Source of the DNA: a virus
DNA length: 20,285 nucleotides
Virus record (IMG/VR): IMGVR_UViG_3300040806_001116
Location: 1 to 20,285 of that record
Direction: 5' to 3' (one strand)
This document shows positions 10,556-18,984 of the stretch, piece after piece; position 1 is the stretch's first letter; every line of letters starts with the position of its first letter. A program made the translations under genes and the position numbers. The notes under the pieces are model-generated. The model was not told the origin of the DNA, searched no databases, and saw only the letters and a program-made list of their open reading frames with translations.

Positions 10556-12490
10556 TTAATCCAAATGTGCGTAAATTAAATTTTGAACAGTCTTTATTCT
10601 AAAACCAGCTGAATTTAGCCTGTTATAAACTACTGTATTGATTTCAGGACTATGTGTTTCACACACGATCTTTTTAATTTGTCCTAACCTATCGTCAATT
10701 GCATTAAATATTTCTAATTCTGAACCTTCACAATCAATCTTTAATAGATCAATGTGCCCTACGGCGTCTAATACCTGGTTAATACTTAAAGCATCCACCT
10801 GAACTGTATCACCACCTTCGTTAAATATATCCGCGTGCTTAACCACATGGTTTACAGCAGATGTAGTATCTGATATATTCATCGTTAAAACTCCAGGCTC
10901 ATCACTAACCGCTGAATTAAATGGCTTAATTTCAGTATATGTGGTTGCAAGACCTTTTAGATGTTCGTATGCTTTAGGAGAGGGTTCATATGCCCAAACC
11001 TTTTTTGCGCCTTTATTAATAGCATCAAGCGTAAAGAATCCATAGTTAGCTCCAATGTCTACGACAACATCACCACTTTCTACCATACAATTAGGTTGAT
11101 TATACTCTCCATGGATAAAGATCTCCCAGAAAGTAGAATAATTGTTATCATCCAACTGGTCATTATACAATACAGTGTCTTTAATATTTAATTCGGTACC
11201 TCCATCAAAATGTACATTTTCAACTTTCACCAAGTTGTGGTTTTTATCATACACTTCTATTGCAATAGGACCCAATCCTAAAGTTCTGCTCGGAGCTGGA
11301 ACCCACCAATAATTACCATCAATTTTAACCGCGCTATACGACTGTGCGTCTCTACGTAAACCTGTAGTAATGTCTCTTATTACAAGCCAGTATTTTTCAT
11401 TGGTGGTTCTGGTAAAATTAAATAGAAGTTTATCACCATCTGTACCATTAAAGACAAATGGACATTTAGATTCTATTGTGTGATCTCTCTTTGGAATATT
11501 GTCTATATTTGTAATGATTGACATTAAAACTTGATCTGGACTAGGCTGACACTTAAACTCAGGGTAACCTTCGGCACATTCTGGTGCATAGTGCATTGCA
11601 TTGATAGTATTCCATTCTTTAACTGAATACTTTGGATTAGAAGCACAGAAGAGCTTACATTCACCACCAATAAAATGGAACTTGTAATCTTGGCTACTAT
11701 GGCGCCATGGTGCGATCTTCTCCTTTCTGATTGAAGAACCGATCGTAAAGATCTCTGTATCTGTAGTTCCAGCCAGGTGCATTGGTCCAGAATCAAATGT
11801 AACAAGACCGGACGCATTATTTATTATGTGCCAGAGTTCACTGATTGGACTATCCTTCAGATCACAGTAGTCTAGATCCACATTCTCAAGTTTAATAACA
11901 CCCTTATCTAGATGCATACCGTTATATGTGGGCTCTTTATGACTCATGCCTACCGTGACTATTTTAAAGCCGGTGTGGCTTTTAACTAGATCGACCATTC
12001 TTTGCCATTTCTGCACACTCCAAGTTCTAGAAGGCCAGTTCTCAGTTACGTGGAAAACTAGATAATTTTTATCTACTTTGGCCGCACGCTCGCTCATTGC
12101 GTCTGGAATAAAGTCGTAGTGTGATTCTTCTGGGTAGAGGTGCATACCAACGCCAAGTGCGTGTAGTTGGCGCGCTTCCATGTTGTGCAACTTAATCTCC
12201 ATAGGCTTATCATGGAAGATGTCGCTGCGCATGCCTACGTTCAATTTGATCCACTGATTATATGTGTCAAAGACCTCGTTGTAGCCCTCTTCAGAATCTG
12301 CATTAATATTGAGTACATTATCAACATAAGGGCTATTCTTAAAGATCTCGCTACGGTGTGTCATCACATCGATTTTATGACCATAAGAAAGTGCAACCTT
12401 TCTGATCGCTGGTGTTGAACATAATGTATCGCCAAGTGCTGGACAAGAAACCTTGACCAGCACATTCTTATTGTTAGGTCCTAGTTCCAT
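10556..12490 (-). CDS. Fused GT9-like glycosyltransferase and FkbM methyltransferase
   Basis: A 644-residue, at least two-domain protein. Residues about 8-320 resemble ADP-heptose:LPS heptosyltransferases (GT9, GT-B fold): SCPALGDTLCSTPAIRKVAL at the N-terminus and VTFDSGPMHLAGTTDTEIFT with a following HSS/W segment in the nucleotide-sugar-binding half. Residues about 340-440 form a beta-rich linker, perhaps carbohydrate-binding. Residues about 470-640 are an FkbM-type SAM-dependent methyltransferase: VVVDIGANYGFFT (motif I), VWAYEPSP, and DLLKIDCEGSELEIF. The enzyme could add a sugar and then O-methylate the glycan. It is coupled to the KTSC gene by TAATG at 12490. The fusion looks genuine: no internal stop or frameshift is seen. 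Confidence 0.85.
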   Translation of the reverse strand: MELGPNNKNVLVKVSCPALGDTLCSTPAIRKVALSYGHKIDVMTHRSEIFKNSPYVDNVLNINADSEEGYNEVFDTYNQWIKLNVGMRSDIFHDKPMEIKLHNMEARQLHALGVGMHLYPEESHYDFIPDAMSERAAKVDKNYLVFHVTENWPSRTWSVQKWQRMVDLVKSHTGFKIVTVGMSHKEPTYNGMHLDKGVIKLENVDLDYCDLKDSPISELWHIINNASGLVTFDSGPMHLAGTTDTEIFTIGSSIRKEKIAPWRHSSQDYKFHFIGGECKLFCASNPKYSVKEWNTINAMHYAPECAEGYPEFKCQPSPDQVLMSIITNIDNIPKRDHTIESKCPFVFNGTDGDKLLFNFTRTTNEKYWLVIRDITTGLRRDAQSYSAVKIDGNYWWVPAPSRTLGLGPIAIEVYDKNHNLVKVENVHFDGGTELNIKDTVLYNDQLDDNNYSTFWEIFIHGEYNQPNCMVESGDVVVDIGANYGFFTLDAINKGAKKVWAYEPSPKAYEHLKGLATTYTEIKPFNSAVSDEPGVLTMNISDTTSAVNHVVKHADIFNEGGDTVQVDALSINQVLDAVGHIDLLKIDCEGSELEIFNAIDDRLGQIKKIVCETHSPEINTVVYNRLNSAGFRIKTVQNLIYAHLD

Positions 12491-12717
12491 TATACAGTCT
12501 CGTGTATTTTCTCAAATTCATAATTAGGTTTGATGAACTCATTCAAGGCTCTGCCCTGTGAGTCTGCCATGTTGAAAAGATTCCAATCTGCTAGTTCAAC
12601 ATCTTTGTAAATATAGGATGCGTGATTAAAATGTACAGTTAGAGTCTTATGCTCAACATTGTAAGCGGCTGACTTGACCGTAGATGAATCGTAATGTGAA
12701 TGAGTTGTAGTTATCAT
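12490..12717 (-). CDS. KTSC domain protein
   Basis: A 75-residue protein matching the KTSC domain over its whole length: SSTVKSAAYNVEHKTLTVHF, then YIYKDVELADW, then the A-S-G-x-N pattern DSQGRALNEFIKPNYEFEKI. KTSC domains occur as stand-alone small proteins and fused to RNA or nucleotide-related proteins; their biochemical role is not settled. Its leader contains ATATAAAATC at 12729-12738. It is translationally coupled to the fused glycosyltransferase gene. Confidence 0.82.
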   Translation of the reverse strand: MITTTHSHYDSSTVKSAAYNVEHKTLTVHFNHASYIYKDVELADWNLFNMADSQGRALNEFIKPNYEFEKIHETV

Positions 12718-12728
12718 ATAAATGTTTA

Positions 12729-12738
12729 GATTTTATAT
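12729..12738 (-). promoter_or_regulatory. ATATAAAATC element before the KTSC/glycosyltransferase genes
   Basis: In the 52-bp gap after the tape measure gene the minus strand reads ATATAAAATC, shared with 6502-6513 and nearly with 18985-18995. A possible promoter for the KTSC and glycosyltransferase genes; inferred. Confidence 0.3.
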
Positions 12739-12769
12739 GACACTGCTTAAGAATGTTTACGTTTATTGG

Positions 12770-15700
12770 TTATGTAGATGTAACTCTAATACCTCTTGCG
12801 GTAAGTGTACTCTCCAGGTCTTCGATTGCAGCAACGATAGAGCTCACGTCTACTTCTGGTGGAGCCTGTTGTTGTGTTGCTGGCTTAGCTGCTGCTGTGT
12901 TATCAGGCTTCTTAAATATATCTTTCATTGTAGATCCAAGCTCATTAGTACTTGCTGCACCTTGCTCTACGCTACCTTTAAATTCAGTTAACATGTCTGC
13001 TAGGTTTTGTAATGCATCTTCTAGAGAAGCTCCCATCTGTGCAAGAATGTCTGCTGGTTCACCACCGTGTGTTAATGCCGCAAGTGCCTCGAACATAGTC
13101 CTTGCTTCAACGATCTTTTCAAGATCCATATTGTTAATAGCCTCAGCAGTAACTTGCATACCATCTCCAACTTTTGGCATTGCATCACCAAGTCTAGTCC
13201 ATGCATAACCCTGAGCTGCATAACCTGCTGCTGGATCTTTTGCATCAACTGCTCCCCAGAATGCATTTCTAAATGCCGTTGCGCCTTCCGGGTTAACTGT
13301 ATTTAATGCGTTAATAATTGATGGAATACTCTGACCCATCTTCTCGTAAGCTTCACCAGCTCTAACCCAAAGCCACTTTTTAGTGTTTAATAGTTTAGGA
13401 TCTGCATCGTTACCTGATGTTAATGCACCGATCAATATTTTTATCTTGTTAGCTGCATCTGTTGCATCCCAGTTACCTTCCATCAATTTACTTGCTGCAT
13501 CAGCAATATTCTTGATTGGTTCTGAGATCATTTTAGCGATTTCTGCACCCTTTTCAATTGTTGAAGATGAGAACCAACCGCTATCATCTTCAGCACCCAA
13601 CTTCTTAAAGATACCTACCAGACCGCTATTACCGTCAGCACCTAATAGAATAAGTTTAACATTCTTCTCAACTTGCTTAAGCTTAGAAGGAATATCGCTA
13701 GCATCTGCAAAAGCAATCGCTTTACCATCTTTGTCGTATTTAGTCGGAAACTTAAGATTAGCCATCATCTGTACACCTTCCGCTAAGTTTAGCAGAGGAG
13801 TACCAACGTTCTGAATCATCTCTACACCCTTTTCGTAATCAGTGCTTGTGAACCAGCCTTTATCCGGACCGTTTGCCTGACCAACTTGTGTAAACACAGA
13901 GACTAGACCCTGTGTAGTACCATCGCCAAGTAGAATAAGTTTAACGTTTTCATTTACCTTTCTAATTGCACTAGGTATATCGACGGTCTCAAATGCGATT
14001 GGTTTACCTTCTTTATCCCATTTAGTCGGGAACTTAAGATCTGCCATCGCTTGAACACCAAGAGCAATACCTGTTAAGGCATCACCCATACCCATTACAG
14101 ATGATATACCGTCTGCAACTGGAGATTGTGTACCACCGCCGAATATGCTTGCAAATAGTCCCCTTTTACCACCTGGGTATTTAGTACCAATCTCACCGAA
14201 TACAGTTGCCAACACAGATGTAATCATTGCAGCGTTAGTTGCAACTTTCATTGGTGCATCCGAGTTCATACTCTCGAACTTGATCGGATTGCCCTCTTTA
14301 TCAAATTCAACTGGGAACTGTAAGTTAGCCATTGCCTGCATACCACGAGCGATACCGGTCAAGGCTCTACCCATGCCCAATGTTGCTGAGACACCTTGTG
14401 CCACTACCGAACCACCACTAAAGATACTTCCACCGCCACCTGGGTAGAGTGTACCAATTCTTGCAAATGAATCTGAAAGTGACGTAACTATCATGTTTAC
14501 GTTATTGTTGAGTGACTTAAGATCTGTCTTCTCAGCAATCTTCTGGAATTCAGAAATGCCTTTACCGATTAGAATCAGAGCAGCTCCTGCCATAATAAAT
14601 GCTGGCGCACCTGCGTAAAGTCCAATAAGTGAAAGTGGACCTAGACTCATTGAGTCTGCAATTGCCTCAAACATCACTTCCATGTTGCTCTTAGGTCGAC
14701 CACCACCGATACCTAAGAAGCCTTTAGTTTTCTGACCAGAGTCAGCAAAAAGACCACCGCTTTTAAACATAGTACCAATGTCTAGTTTAGTGAAATAACC
14801 TAGGCCAATACCAATTGGTATCAGTGCTAGACCTGCTACCATCATCGCAGCGGAACCAAGCATAATAAATGGTGCAAGAAGGCCAAAGGCTGCCATCTCA
14901 ACACCTAACAGTGCAATCAGTGCACCATATTGTCCAATACGTTCAAAACCATTATCTCCTAAAGCTGCATCTAGTCCTTTTACACCAATACCAATTACTA
15001 GCAGTGATATACCTGCTACCATCATCGCAGCGGAACCAGCTATAATATAAGGCGCAGCTAAACCTGCAAGTCCCATTGCAATTCCTAGACCTCCAATCAA
15101 AGCTCCCATCATACCAATGCGCTCCCAGCCATTTTCTTCAGGGATCGCTGCGTTTAGTATAGAGACTCCAAATCCTATTACTATCAATGCCACACCTGCA
15201 ACTAACATTGAAAGAGCACCTTTAATAATTTGAGCAGCACCTTTACCTGCTAGATAAAAACCTGCACCGATAGCACCGATTACAATGAATGCCTTTAAGG
15301 TTTCCATCGAAAGGATGTCACCGGGTACAAGCATGTCAAAGAAGTAGAGTGATAGTCCTAGAGCTAGAATAGAAAGTGCAGCAAAGCCCATAGCTCGAGC
15401 ACCTTTAAGAATTGTTTTTCCTTTTATTCCAATTAGACCAAACGCTAGTGCAACTGCACCAATGATAATGCCTATTTTTAGTATGTCTTCAGGTGGCGGT
15501 GCTATAATATTAAATAGAGCTAGAGCAACACCAATTGCTAGAATAGATATGGCTGTTTTAAGCATTGCTTTCGCACCCATTTCAATCTTGTCTAAGATCT
15601 TCATCTGATCTAGAAGCCAGAATGTACCACCGATAATCAAGAGTGCACCTGCTGTATAGAATGCTCCTTTGAGCATATAAGGTCCGATAAAGCTAATCAG

Positions 15701-16816
15701 AGCTAGAGAAGCTCCGATTGCTAAAATACCTAAACCTAAATTCAACATATTCTTGCCAAAGTCATCGCCTGTATCAAGACCTCCTTCTATTAGACTTATG
15801 CCAATAGTTAAGATCATCATTGTACCAACAAAAATAAGAGCTCCTTTCATAAGCTGAGCTCCCAAAACTGTAAATATATACAAGCCTGCTGCAACAGCTA
15901 ATAAACCTAGGCCTAGAGCTGCAATACTTTTATTAAATTCTGAAACTTTTTCTAGAGGTATAAGTTCGTCGATCAACGCTAATACTCCACCTAGTATTAA
16001 GATTGAGCCTGCTGCGAAGAATGCACCCTTTAGCATCTGAGGTCCAATTAGACTAATCAAGGCTAAGACGCCTCCTAAGACAGCTATCCCAATGCTTAGT
16101 TTAAGAAGAGCATCTGCCTGTTTCTTTGCGACCTTTGGATTTAACATAGTACTCATGATCTGAAGTACCTTAGTGATACCAATTAAAATAAGACCAGCAT
16201 ATAGAGCTCCTTCTATTGCCTGCATACCAATTAGACTAACAAGAGCTAGTGAACCAGCTAGTACTAGAATACTTAAGCCCACATCACCTAATAAAGAAAT
16301 CTTCTTGAGCGTCTTTTTATCCAGTCCTTGTGCTGCAAACATTAAGCCATTTAATGTAAACATCAGACCCGGCACCCAGATGGGTGCTAACAGGGCACTC
16401 ACTAATAAAAGTGGTGTCGCTATTATCATACTGATAGCAAAGCTAACGATAGCATCCCCTATCTGGCCAAGCTTAACTAGGCCGCCGACTAGAGCATCCA
16501 TCTTCTTGGCAGCTTTTTTGCCATCGGGCAATTCATTCAATGCCTGTACTAATATCTGAAAACCTTTACCGAGAGGCTCCATTGAATTACCGACAATGGC
16601 TAGAGCCTTAGCATCTTTGATGGCCTCCTTACCGGATGCTGCACCGTTGTTAGCAATTACGCGCAACAGTTTGACCATCTCATCCATCTTAGTGAATAAG
16701 ACACCACCAACAGTCACGGAAGCAGCGGTCAGTTCACTGGCCTCTGCTATCCGATTTAGTTGTTTTGATTGTTCGCCTATTCTATCAAAGGCGCTTTTTA
16801 AAAAGTTTAAATTCAC
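12770..16816 (-). CDS. Tail tape measure protein
   Basis: At 1348 residues it is by far the longest gene, placed after the tail sheath, tube and chaperone-like genes, as expected for the protein that sets tail length and passes DNA through the membrane. The start is GTG at 16814-16816. Residues about 1-110 are helical. About 125-690 hold many hydrophobic, Gly/Ala-rich segments in repeats (motifs such as LKGAFFAAGSILILGG and SLIGPQMLKGA). Around 820-850, 915-945 and 1010-1040 a block recurs three times with a core FPTKWDKEGKPIAF. The last ~90 residues are charged and rich in A, P and Q, ending in a short helix. Its lack of homology to named proteins is normal for tape measures. Frames on the opposite strand are shadows. 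Confidence 0.87.
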   Translation of the reverse strand: MNLNFLKSAFDRIGEQSKQLNRIAEASELTAASVTVGGVLFTKMDEMVKLLRVIANNGAASGKEAIKDAKALAIVGNSMEPLGKGFQILVQALNELPDGKKAAKKMDALVGGLVKLGQIGDAIVSFAISMIIATPLLLVSALLAPIWVPGLMFTLNGLMFAAQGLDKKTLKKISLLGDVGLSILVLAGSLALVSLIGMQAIEGALYAGLILIGITKVLQIMSTMLNPKVAKKQADALLKLSIGIAVLGGVLALISLIGPQMLKGAFFAAGSILILGGVLALIDELIPLEKVSEFNKSIAALGLGLLAVAAGLYIFTVLGAQLMKGALIFVGTMMILTIGISLIEGGLDTGDDFGKNMLNLGLGILAIGASLALISFIGPYMLKGAFYTAGALLIIGGTFWLLDQMKILDKIEMGAKAMLKTAISILAIGVALALFNIIAPPPEDILKIGIIIGAVALAFGLIGIKGKTILKGARAMGFAALSILALGLSLYFFDMLVPGDILSMETLKAFIVIGAIGAGFYLAGKGAAQIIKGALSMLVAGVALIVIGFGVSILNAAIPEENGWERIGMMGALIGGLGIAMGLAGLAAPYIIAGSAAMMVAGISLLVIGIGVKGLDAALGDNGFERIGQYGALIALLGVEMAAFGLLAPFIMLGSAAMMVAGLALIPIGIGLGYFTKLDIGTMFKSGGLFADSGQKTKGFLGIGGGRPKSNMEVMFEAIADSMSLGPLSLIGLYAGAPAFIMAGAALILIGKGISEFQKIAEKTDLKSLNNNVNMIVTSLSDSFARIGTLYPGGGGSIFSGGSVVAQGVSATLGMGRALTGIARGMQAMANLQFPVEFDKEGNPIKFESMNSDAPMKVATNAAMITSVLATVFGEIGTKYPGGKRGLFASIFGGGTQSPVADGISSVMGMGDALTGIALGVQAMADLKFPTKWDKEGKPIAFETVDIPSAIRKVNENVKLILLGDGTTQGLVSVFTQVGQANGPDKGWFTSTDYEKGVEMIQNVGTPLLNLAEGVQMMANLKFPTKYDKDGKAIAFADASDIPSKLKQVEKNVKLILLGADGNSGLVGIFKKLGAEDDSGWFSSSTIEKGAEIAKMISEPIKNIADAASKLMEGNWDATDAANKIKILIGALTSGNDADPKLLNTKKWLWVRAGEAYEKMGQSIPSIINALNTVNPEGATAFRNAFWGAVDAKDPAAGYAAQGYAWTRLGDAMPKVGDGMQVTAEAINNMDLEKIVEARTMFEALAALTHGGEPADILAQMGASLEDALQNLADMLTEFKGSVEQGAASTNELGSTMKDIFKKPDNTAAAKPATQQQAPPEVDVSSIVAAIEDLESTLTARGIRVTST
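13700..14345 (-). repeat. Three protein-level repeats in the tape measure gene
   Basis: Three copies of a block about 95 codons apart, with cores at about 13720-13745, 14000-14030 and 14285-14310. Each encodes a version of MAxLxFPxxxDKxGxxIxF. It probably arose by internal duplication and may relate to tail-length change. Confidence 0.75.
14831..15038 (-). repeat. Identical 28-bp direct repeats 180 bp apart
   Basis: Positions 14831-14858 and 15011-15038 are identical and lie exactly 60 codons apart in the tape measure frame, encoding the same GSAAMMVAG segment. This marks a recent 60-residue unit duplication within the hydrophobic region. Confidence 0.85.
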
Positions 16817-16850
16817 TTAGAGACTAAGTCTTTTTTTATTGATGCTCTAT

Positions 16851-16859
16851 CTATATATC
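16851..16859 (-). promoter_or_regulatory. GATATATAG element before the tape measure gene
   Basis: The minus strand reads AAAGATATATAG directly after the stop codon of the small chaperone-like frame and about 35 nt before the tape measure start, matching the GATATATA strings at 18987-18995 and 4163-4170. Possible promoter. Confidence 0.35.
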
Positions 16860-16860
16860 T

Positions 16861-17199
16861 TTATAGCTTTGGCATCTTAAGACTAGGAGTCTTTAGATTA
16901 GGGACCTTGGGCATCTTTGGCGTTTTAAAACTGTTTGTTCTTTCATTAGCCTGTTCTTGTTGGTCCTTGTTCTGTTTGTTTCGTTCCTTAAGATGTTCCT
17001 GCAGATTCTTAACATAGTACCAATATTCATAGTAGTACATGTTTTCAATCTCTGAAGGCTGCATCCTAAGATGTATACCCAGGTAGAACTTAGTCTTAAA
17101 GTAGTTCTCCAGCGAGATCTGAAATAATGAAAAGACTTTTGATGCCACCTGGGAAGTCAAGAGGGGCTTTCGCAACCTCCCCGTCGATTTCTTTTTCAA
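16861..17199 (-). CDS. Second frame of a tail-assembly chaperone pair (possible frameshift product)
   Basis: A frame of up to 112 codons that overlaps the end of the preceding gene by 104 bases in the +1 frame and ends just before the tape measure gene. The part after about residue 30 (SLENYFKTKFYLGIHLRMQP, SEIENMYYYEYWYYVKNLQE) reads as real protein, followed by a charged, K/P-rich tail. The listed ATG at 17197-17199 gives an unlikely N-terminus. More plausible are translation from the internal ATG near 17064 (MQPSEIENM) or expression as a C-terminal extension of the upstream protein through a +1 or -2 ribosomal frameshift within the overlap. Position and layout match the G/GT chaperone pairs found upstream of tape measure genes in many tailed phages. 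Confidence 0.6.
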   Translation of the reverse strand: MKKKSTGRLRKPLLTSQVASKVFSLFQISLENYFKTKFYLGIHLRMQPSEIENMYYYEYWYYVKNLQEHLKERNKQNKDQQEQANERTNSFKTPKMPKVPNLKTPSLKMPKL

Positions 17200-18097
17200 G
17201 TGTTGTTTCTACACCGATCTTCATGCGTTCTGCTAATCGGTAGATCACCATAAATTTCTTTTCATCCCAACCTTTATAGTCAATCTCTAGTTCAAAGATT
17301 TTCTTCATGTTGATGTTTCTCCAGTCACTGGCAATATAAGGTAGGACTTGAATGAAAGCCTTATCAAAATCAATACCCTTCTCTTGACGATCTTTAAGGT
17401 ATTTAGTGATTTCTTGCATAACACCAATTGTTGGTGGACGCATTCTCACTGTACCTGCAGATCTGGTTTTAATTACATAAGTACGTTCAGCTGCAGAATA
17501 ATATTTCTCAATTTCTTCTGGAACCTGATTAGGTACTAGGTAACGTGTTGATAATTCGATTTCAACTTGCTTGTTAGATTCTTCCATTTTACCTTTAAGA
17601 ATAATCTTATTCTCTGGTTCTGGAAAGGTCAAGTCCCTTACTTTAAGAAGTAAAACAATTCTATCTTCTTCAAGAAGATCTTTGAATGAGAGTCTTCTAG
17701 TGCCAGCCTCAAGCTTACAGCAAGATTCAACAATTGAGTTTAACTTCTCTTCCATATCAAGGTAGTTAGCCTCGTCCATTGTTGAAAAATGTCTAATCTC
17801 AGCTGCTTTGGCAGATCTAATCTGTAGTTTGAATTCAGCTGGATAGAATTTACCCATTGAAGGCAAATCTTCTAGATTAACAGTGTGCCAGCCTAAGATG
17901 TTATCTGAGCTCTCAGGCGTTTCAGGTACAAAGTTACTCATGTCAACTCTACCTAGACCTTTTGAGTCAATTACATTCTCAATTGCATCTGCTTCAGCGT
18001 CTACATTTTGATGCGCGTTTGTGTTGATTCCTTGGTCTTTAGCATCAAGCTGTCTAGCTAGATCCTCTTGGTTCATGTTCTTGTTTTCGTTATCCAT
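17096..18097 (-). CDS. Tail assembly chaperone or baseplate hub protein, T4 gp26-like
   Basis: A 333-residue protein. The N-terminal ~65 residues are acidic, Asn/Asp-rich and probably disordered. The rest contains LPSMGKFYPAEFKLQIRSAK, EIRHFSTMDEANYLDMEEKL and EDRIVLLLKVRDLTFPEPEN, a pattern I associate with the T4-type baseplate/gp26 family of myophages. That identification rests on memory of the pattern, so it is only moderate. Being directly upstream of the tape measure gene and having an overlapping +1 frame at the 3' end, it could alternatively be the chaperone G of a G/GT system. The ATG lies two bases after the upstream stop codon. The protein is not expected in the finished virion if it is a chaperone. 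Confidence 0.6.
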   Translation of the reverse strand: MDNENKNMNQEDLARQLDAKDQGINTNAHQNVDAEADAIENVIDSKGLGRVDMSNFVPETPESSDNILGWHTVNLEDLPSMGKFYPAEFKLQIRSAKAAEIRHFSTMDEANYLDMEEKLNSIVESCCKLEAGTRRLSFKDLLEEDRIVLLLKVRDLTFPEPENKIILKGKMEESNKQVEIELSTRYLVPNQVPEEIEKYYSAAERTYVIKTRSAGTVRMRPPTIGVMQEITKYLKDRQEKGIDFDKAFIQVLPYIASDWRNINMKKIFELEIDYKGWDEKKFMVIYRLAERMKIGVETTLEKEIDGEVAKAPLDFPGGIKSLFIISDLAGELL

Positions 18098-18099
18098 AT

Positions 18100-18321
18100 T
18101 TACTTGTCTTTTAAGTTTTTAAGATCTTTTTTTATTGTTTGTCTTTCTTCTTTAGTTCGCTTACTCAATTCATTTTGGATTAATATACGTATGAACGCAC
18201 TAATAGAAACTGGTCTTTCCTCCTTTTCTAAAGCATCATTCAATATAATCCTATTGACCTGAGCAACTTCATCTTCTGTCAAAAGCACTTGCAATTTCTT
18301 TGTCAGTTTATGATTGTTCAT
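18100..18321 (-). CDS. Small ribbon-helix-helix-like protein
   Basis: A 73-residue, Lys/Glu-rich protein. The segment KLQVLLTEDEVAQVNRIILN followed by PVSISAFIRILIQNELSKR has the strand-helix-helix layout of ribbon-helix-helix (Arc/MetJ/CopG) DNA-binding proteins, with the typical S-x-F-I-R start of the second helix. The C-terminal ~15 residues are a charged helix. It could be a late regulator placed within the tail operon, but no operator is identified. Its leader starts with TTGAAAC at 18347-18353 and TATACT near the ATG, reminiscent of the other TTGAAA elements. Confidence 0.6.
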   Translation of the reverse strand: MNNHKLTKKLQVLLTEDEVAQVNRIILNDALEKEERPVSISAFIRILIQNELSKRTKEERQTIKKDLKNLKDK

Positions 18322-18356
18322 AGTATATTATGTTGGTATTGTAATATGTTTCAAGT

Positions 18357-18391
18357 TCAAAAAAAGAGAGAGACTTTAAAAGGCCTCTCTC
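18357..18391 (-). terminator. Probable rho-independent terminator after the tail tube gene
   Basis: On the minus strand an AGAGAGG/CTCTCT stem with a loop of about 10-12 nt is followed by seven T. It lies 20 bases after the stop codon of the -1 frame of the tail tube gene, which supports that frame as the true 3' end of the gene. Confidence 0.7.
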
Positions 18392-18411
18392 CTTAAGTGA
18401 TTTAATACTTA

Positions 18412-18968
18412 TTAGTTTAATTCTTCAGCGAATACGTCGCTTCTCCATGTAACTTCTAAAGTTTGTGGATCTGCTGATTCATAAGATAGTTCACCTGTGA
18501 AACCTAAACCTGATGTGATGAATGCATCATCAAGTGTTACTTTTCTGTAGATGTCACCCTCTCTGTTGAATTGTACAATTACGATCGTACAACATAATTC
18601 TTTTTCAAGCCCATTTCACCAGTTTCCGGGTTGTATGCGCTTCTGTACCATTGTCTCATAGTCTTGTACAGATATGCTTGATTTGAATCATTTAGGTTTA
18701 ACGTAAAGTTAACTGTTACGTCAATTGCTGTTCCATCAGGCATACCAGCATAAGATCTAGTTGAGAACTTATACTTCTGCTCAACGGCTGCAACTTCTCT
18801 ATGAAGAGCTTCCAAACCCGAGATTGAGTTTACATGTTGTAATAGTAGTTCTTGACCAGAAACTCCGGTTGGAGGTAGAATAGTTACCTCAAACAGGTTA
18901 GCCTGTACTGGTTCGAACTGCTTACCTTTCTTGCTGGTTTGGTCTTCTGAATAATGTGGTAAAGCCAT
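18412..18968 (-). CDS. Tail tube protein, reading frame broken by a -1 shift
   Basis: The tail tube forms the inner channel of the tail. The ATG frame (from 18968) gives MALPHYSEDQ..., with tube-like features: a hydrophobic strand VTVNFTLNLNDSNQAYLYKT and MRQWYRSAYNPETGEMG (about residues 100-116), matching the conserved W/Y-rich block before NPxTG of T4 gp19-like tubes. It then meets a stop at 18579-18581. The -1 frame is open from before that point to TAA at 18412-18414 and encodes the expected tube C-terminus (TIVIVQFNREGDIYRKVTLD, then SGLGFTGELSY and TLEVTWRSDVF). Restoring one base in the A5 run (18601-18605) gives a 185-residue protein of normal size. Either a sequencing or assembly indel, a real mutation, or programmed frameshifting at AAA-AAG explains this. 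Confidence 0.82.
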
Positions 18969-18984
18969 TTTTATCTTTCTTTTA

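Noticed and set aside
12722-12991. Plus-strand 89-codon Cys-rich frame at the end of the tape measure gene
   Set aside because: Antisense shadow of the tape measure C-terminus; the cysteines come from reverse-complemented Ala/Thr/Gln-rich codons.
13072-16820. Several 60-150-codon frames on the plus strand and in other frames across the tape measure gene
   Set aside because: They lie fully inside a 1348-codon gene and mirror its repeats and hydrophobic codons; no start context or domain supports them.
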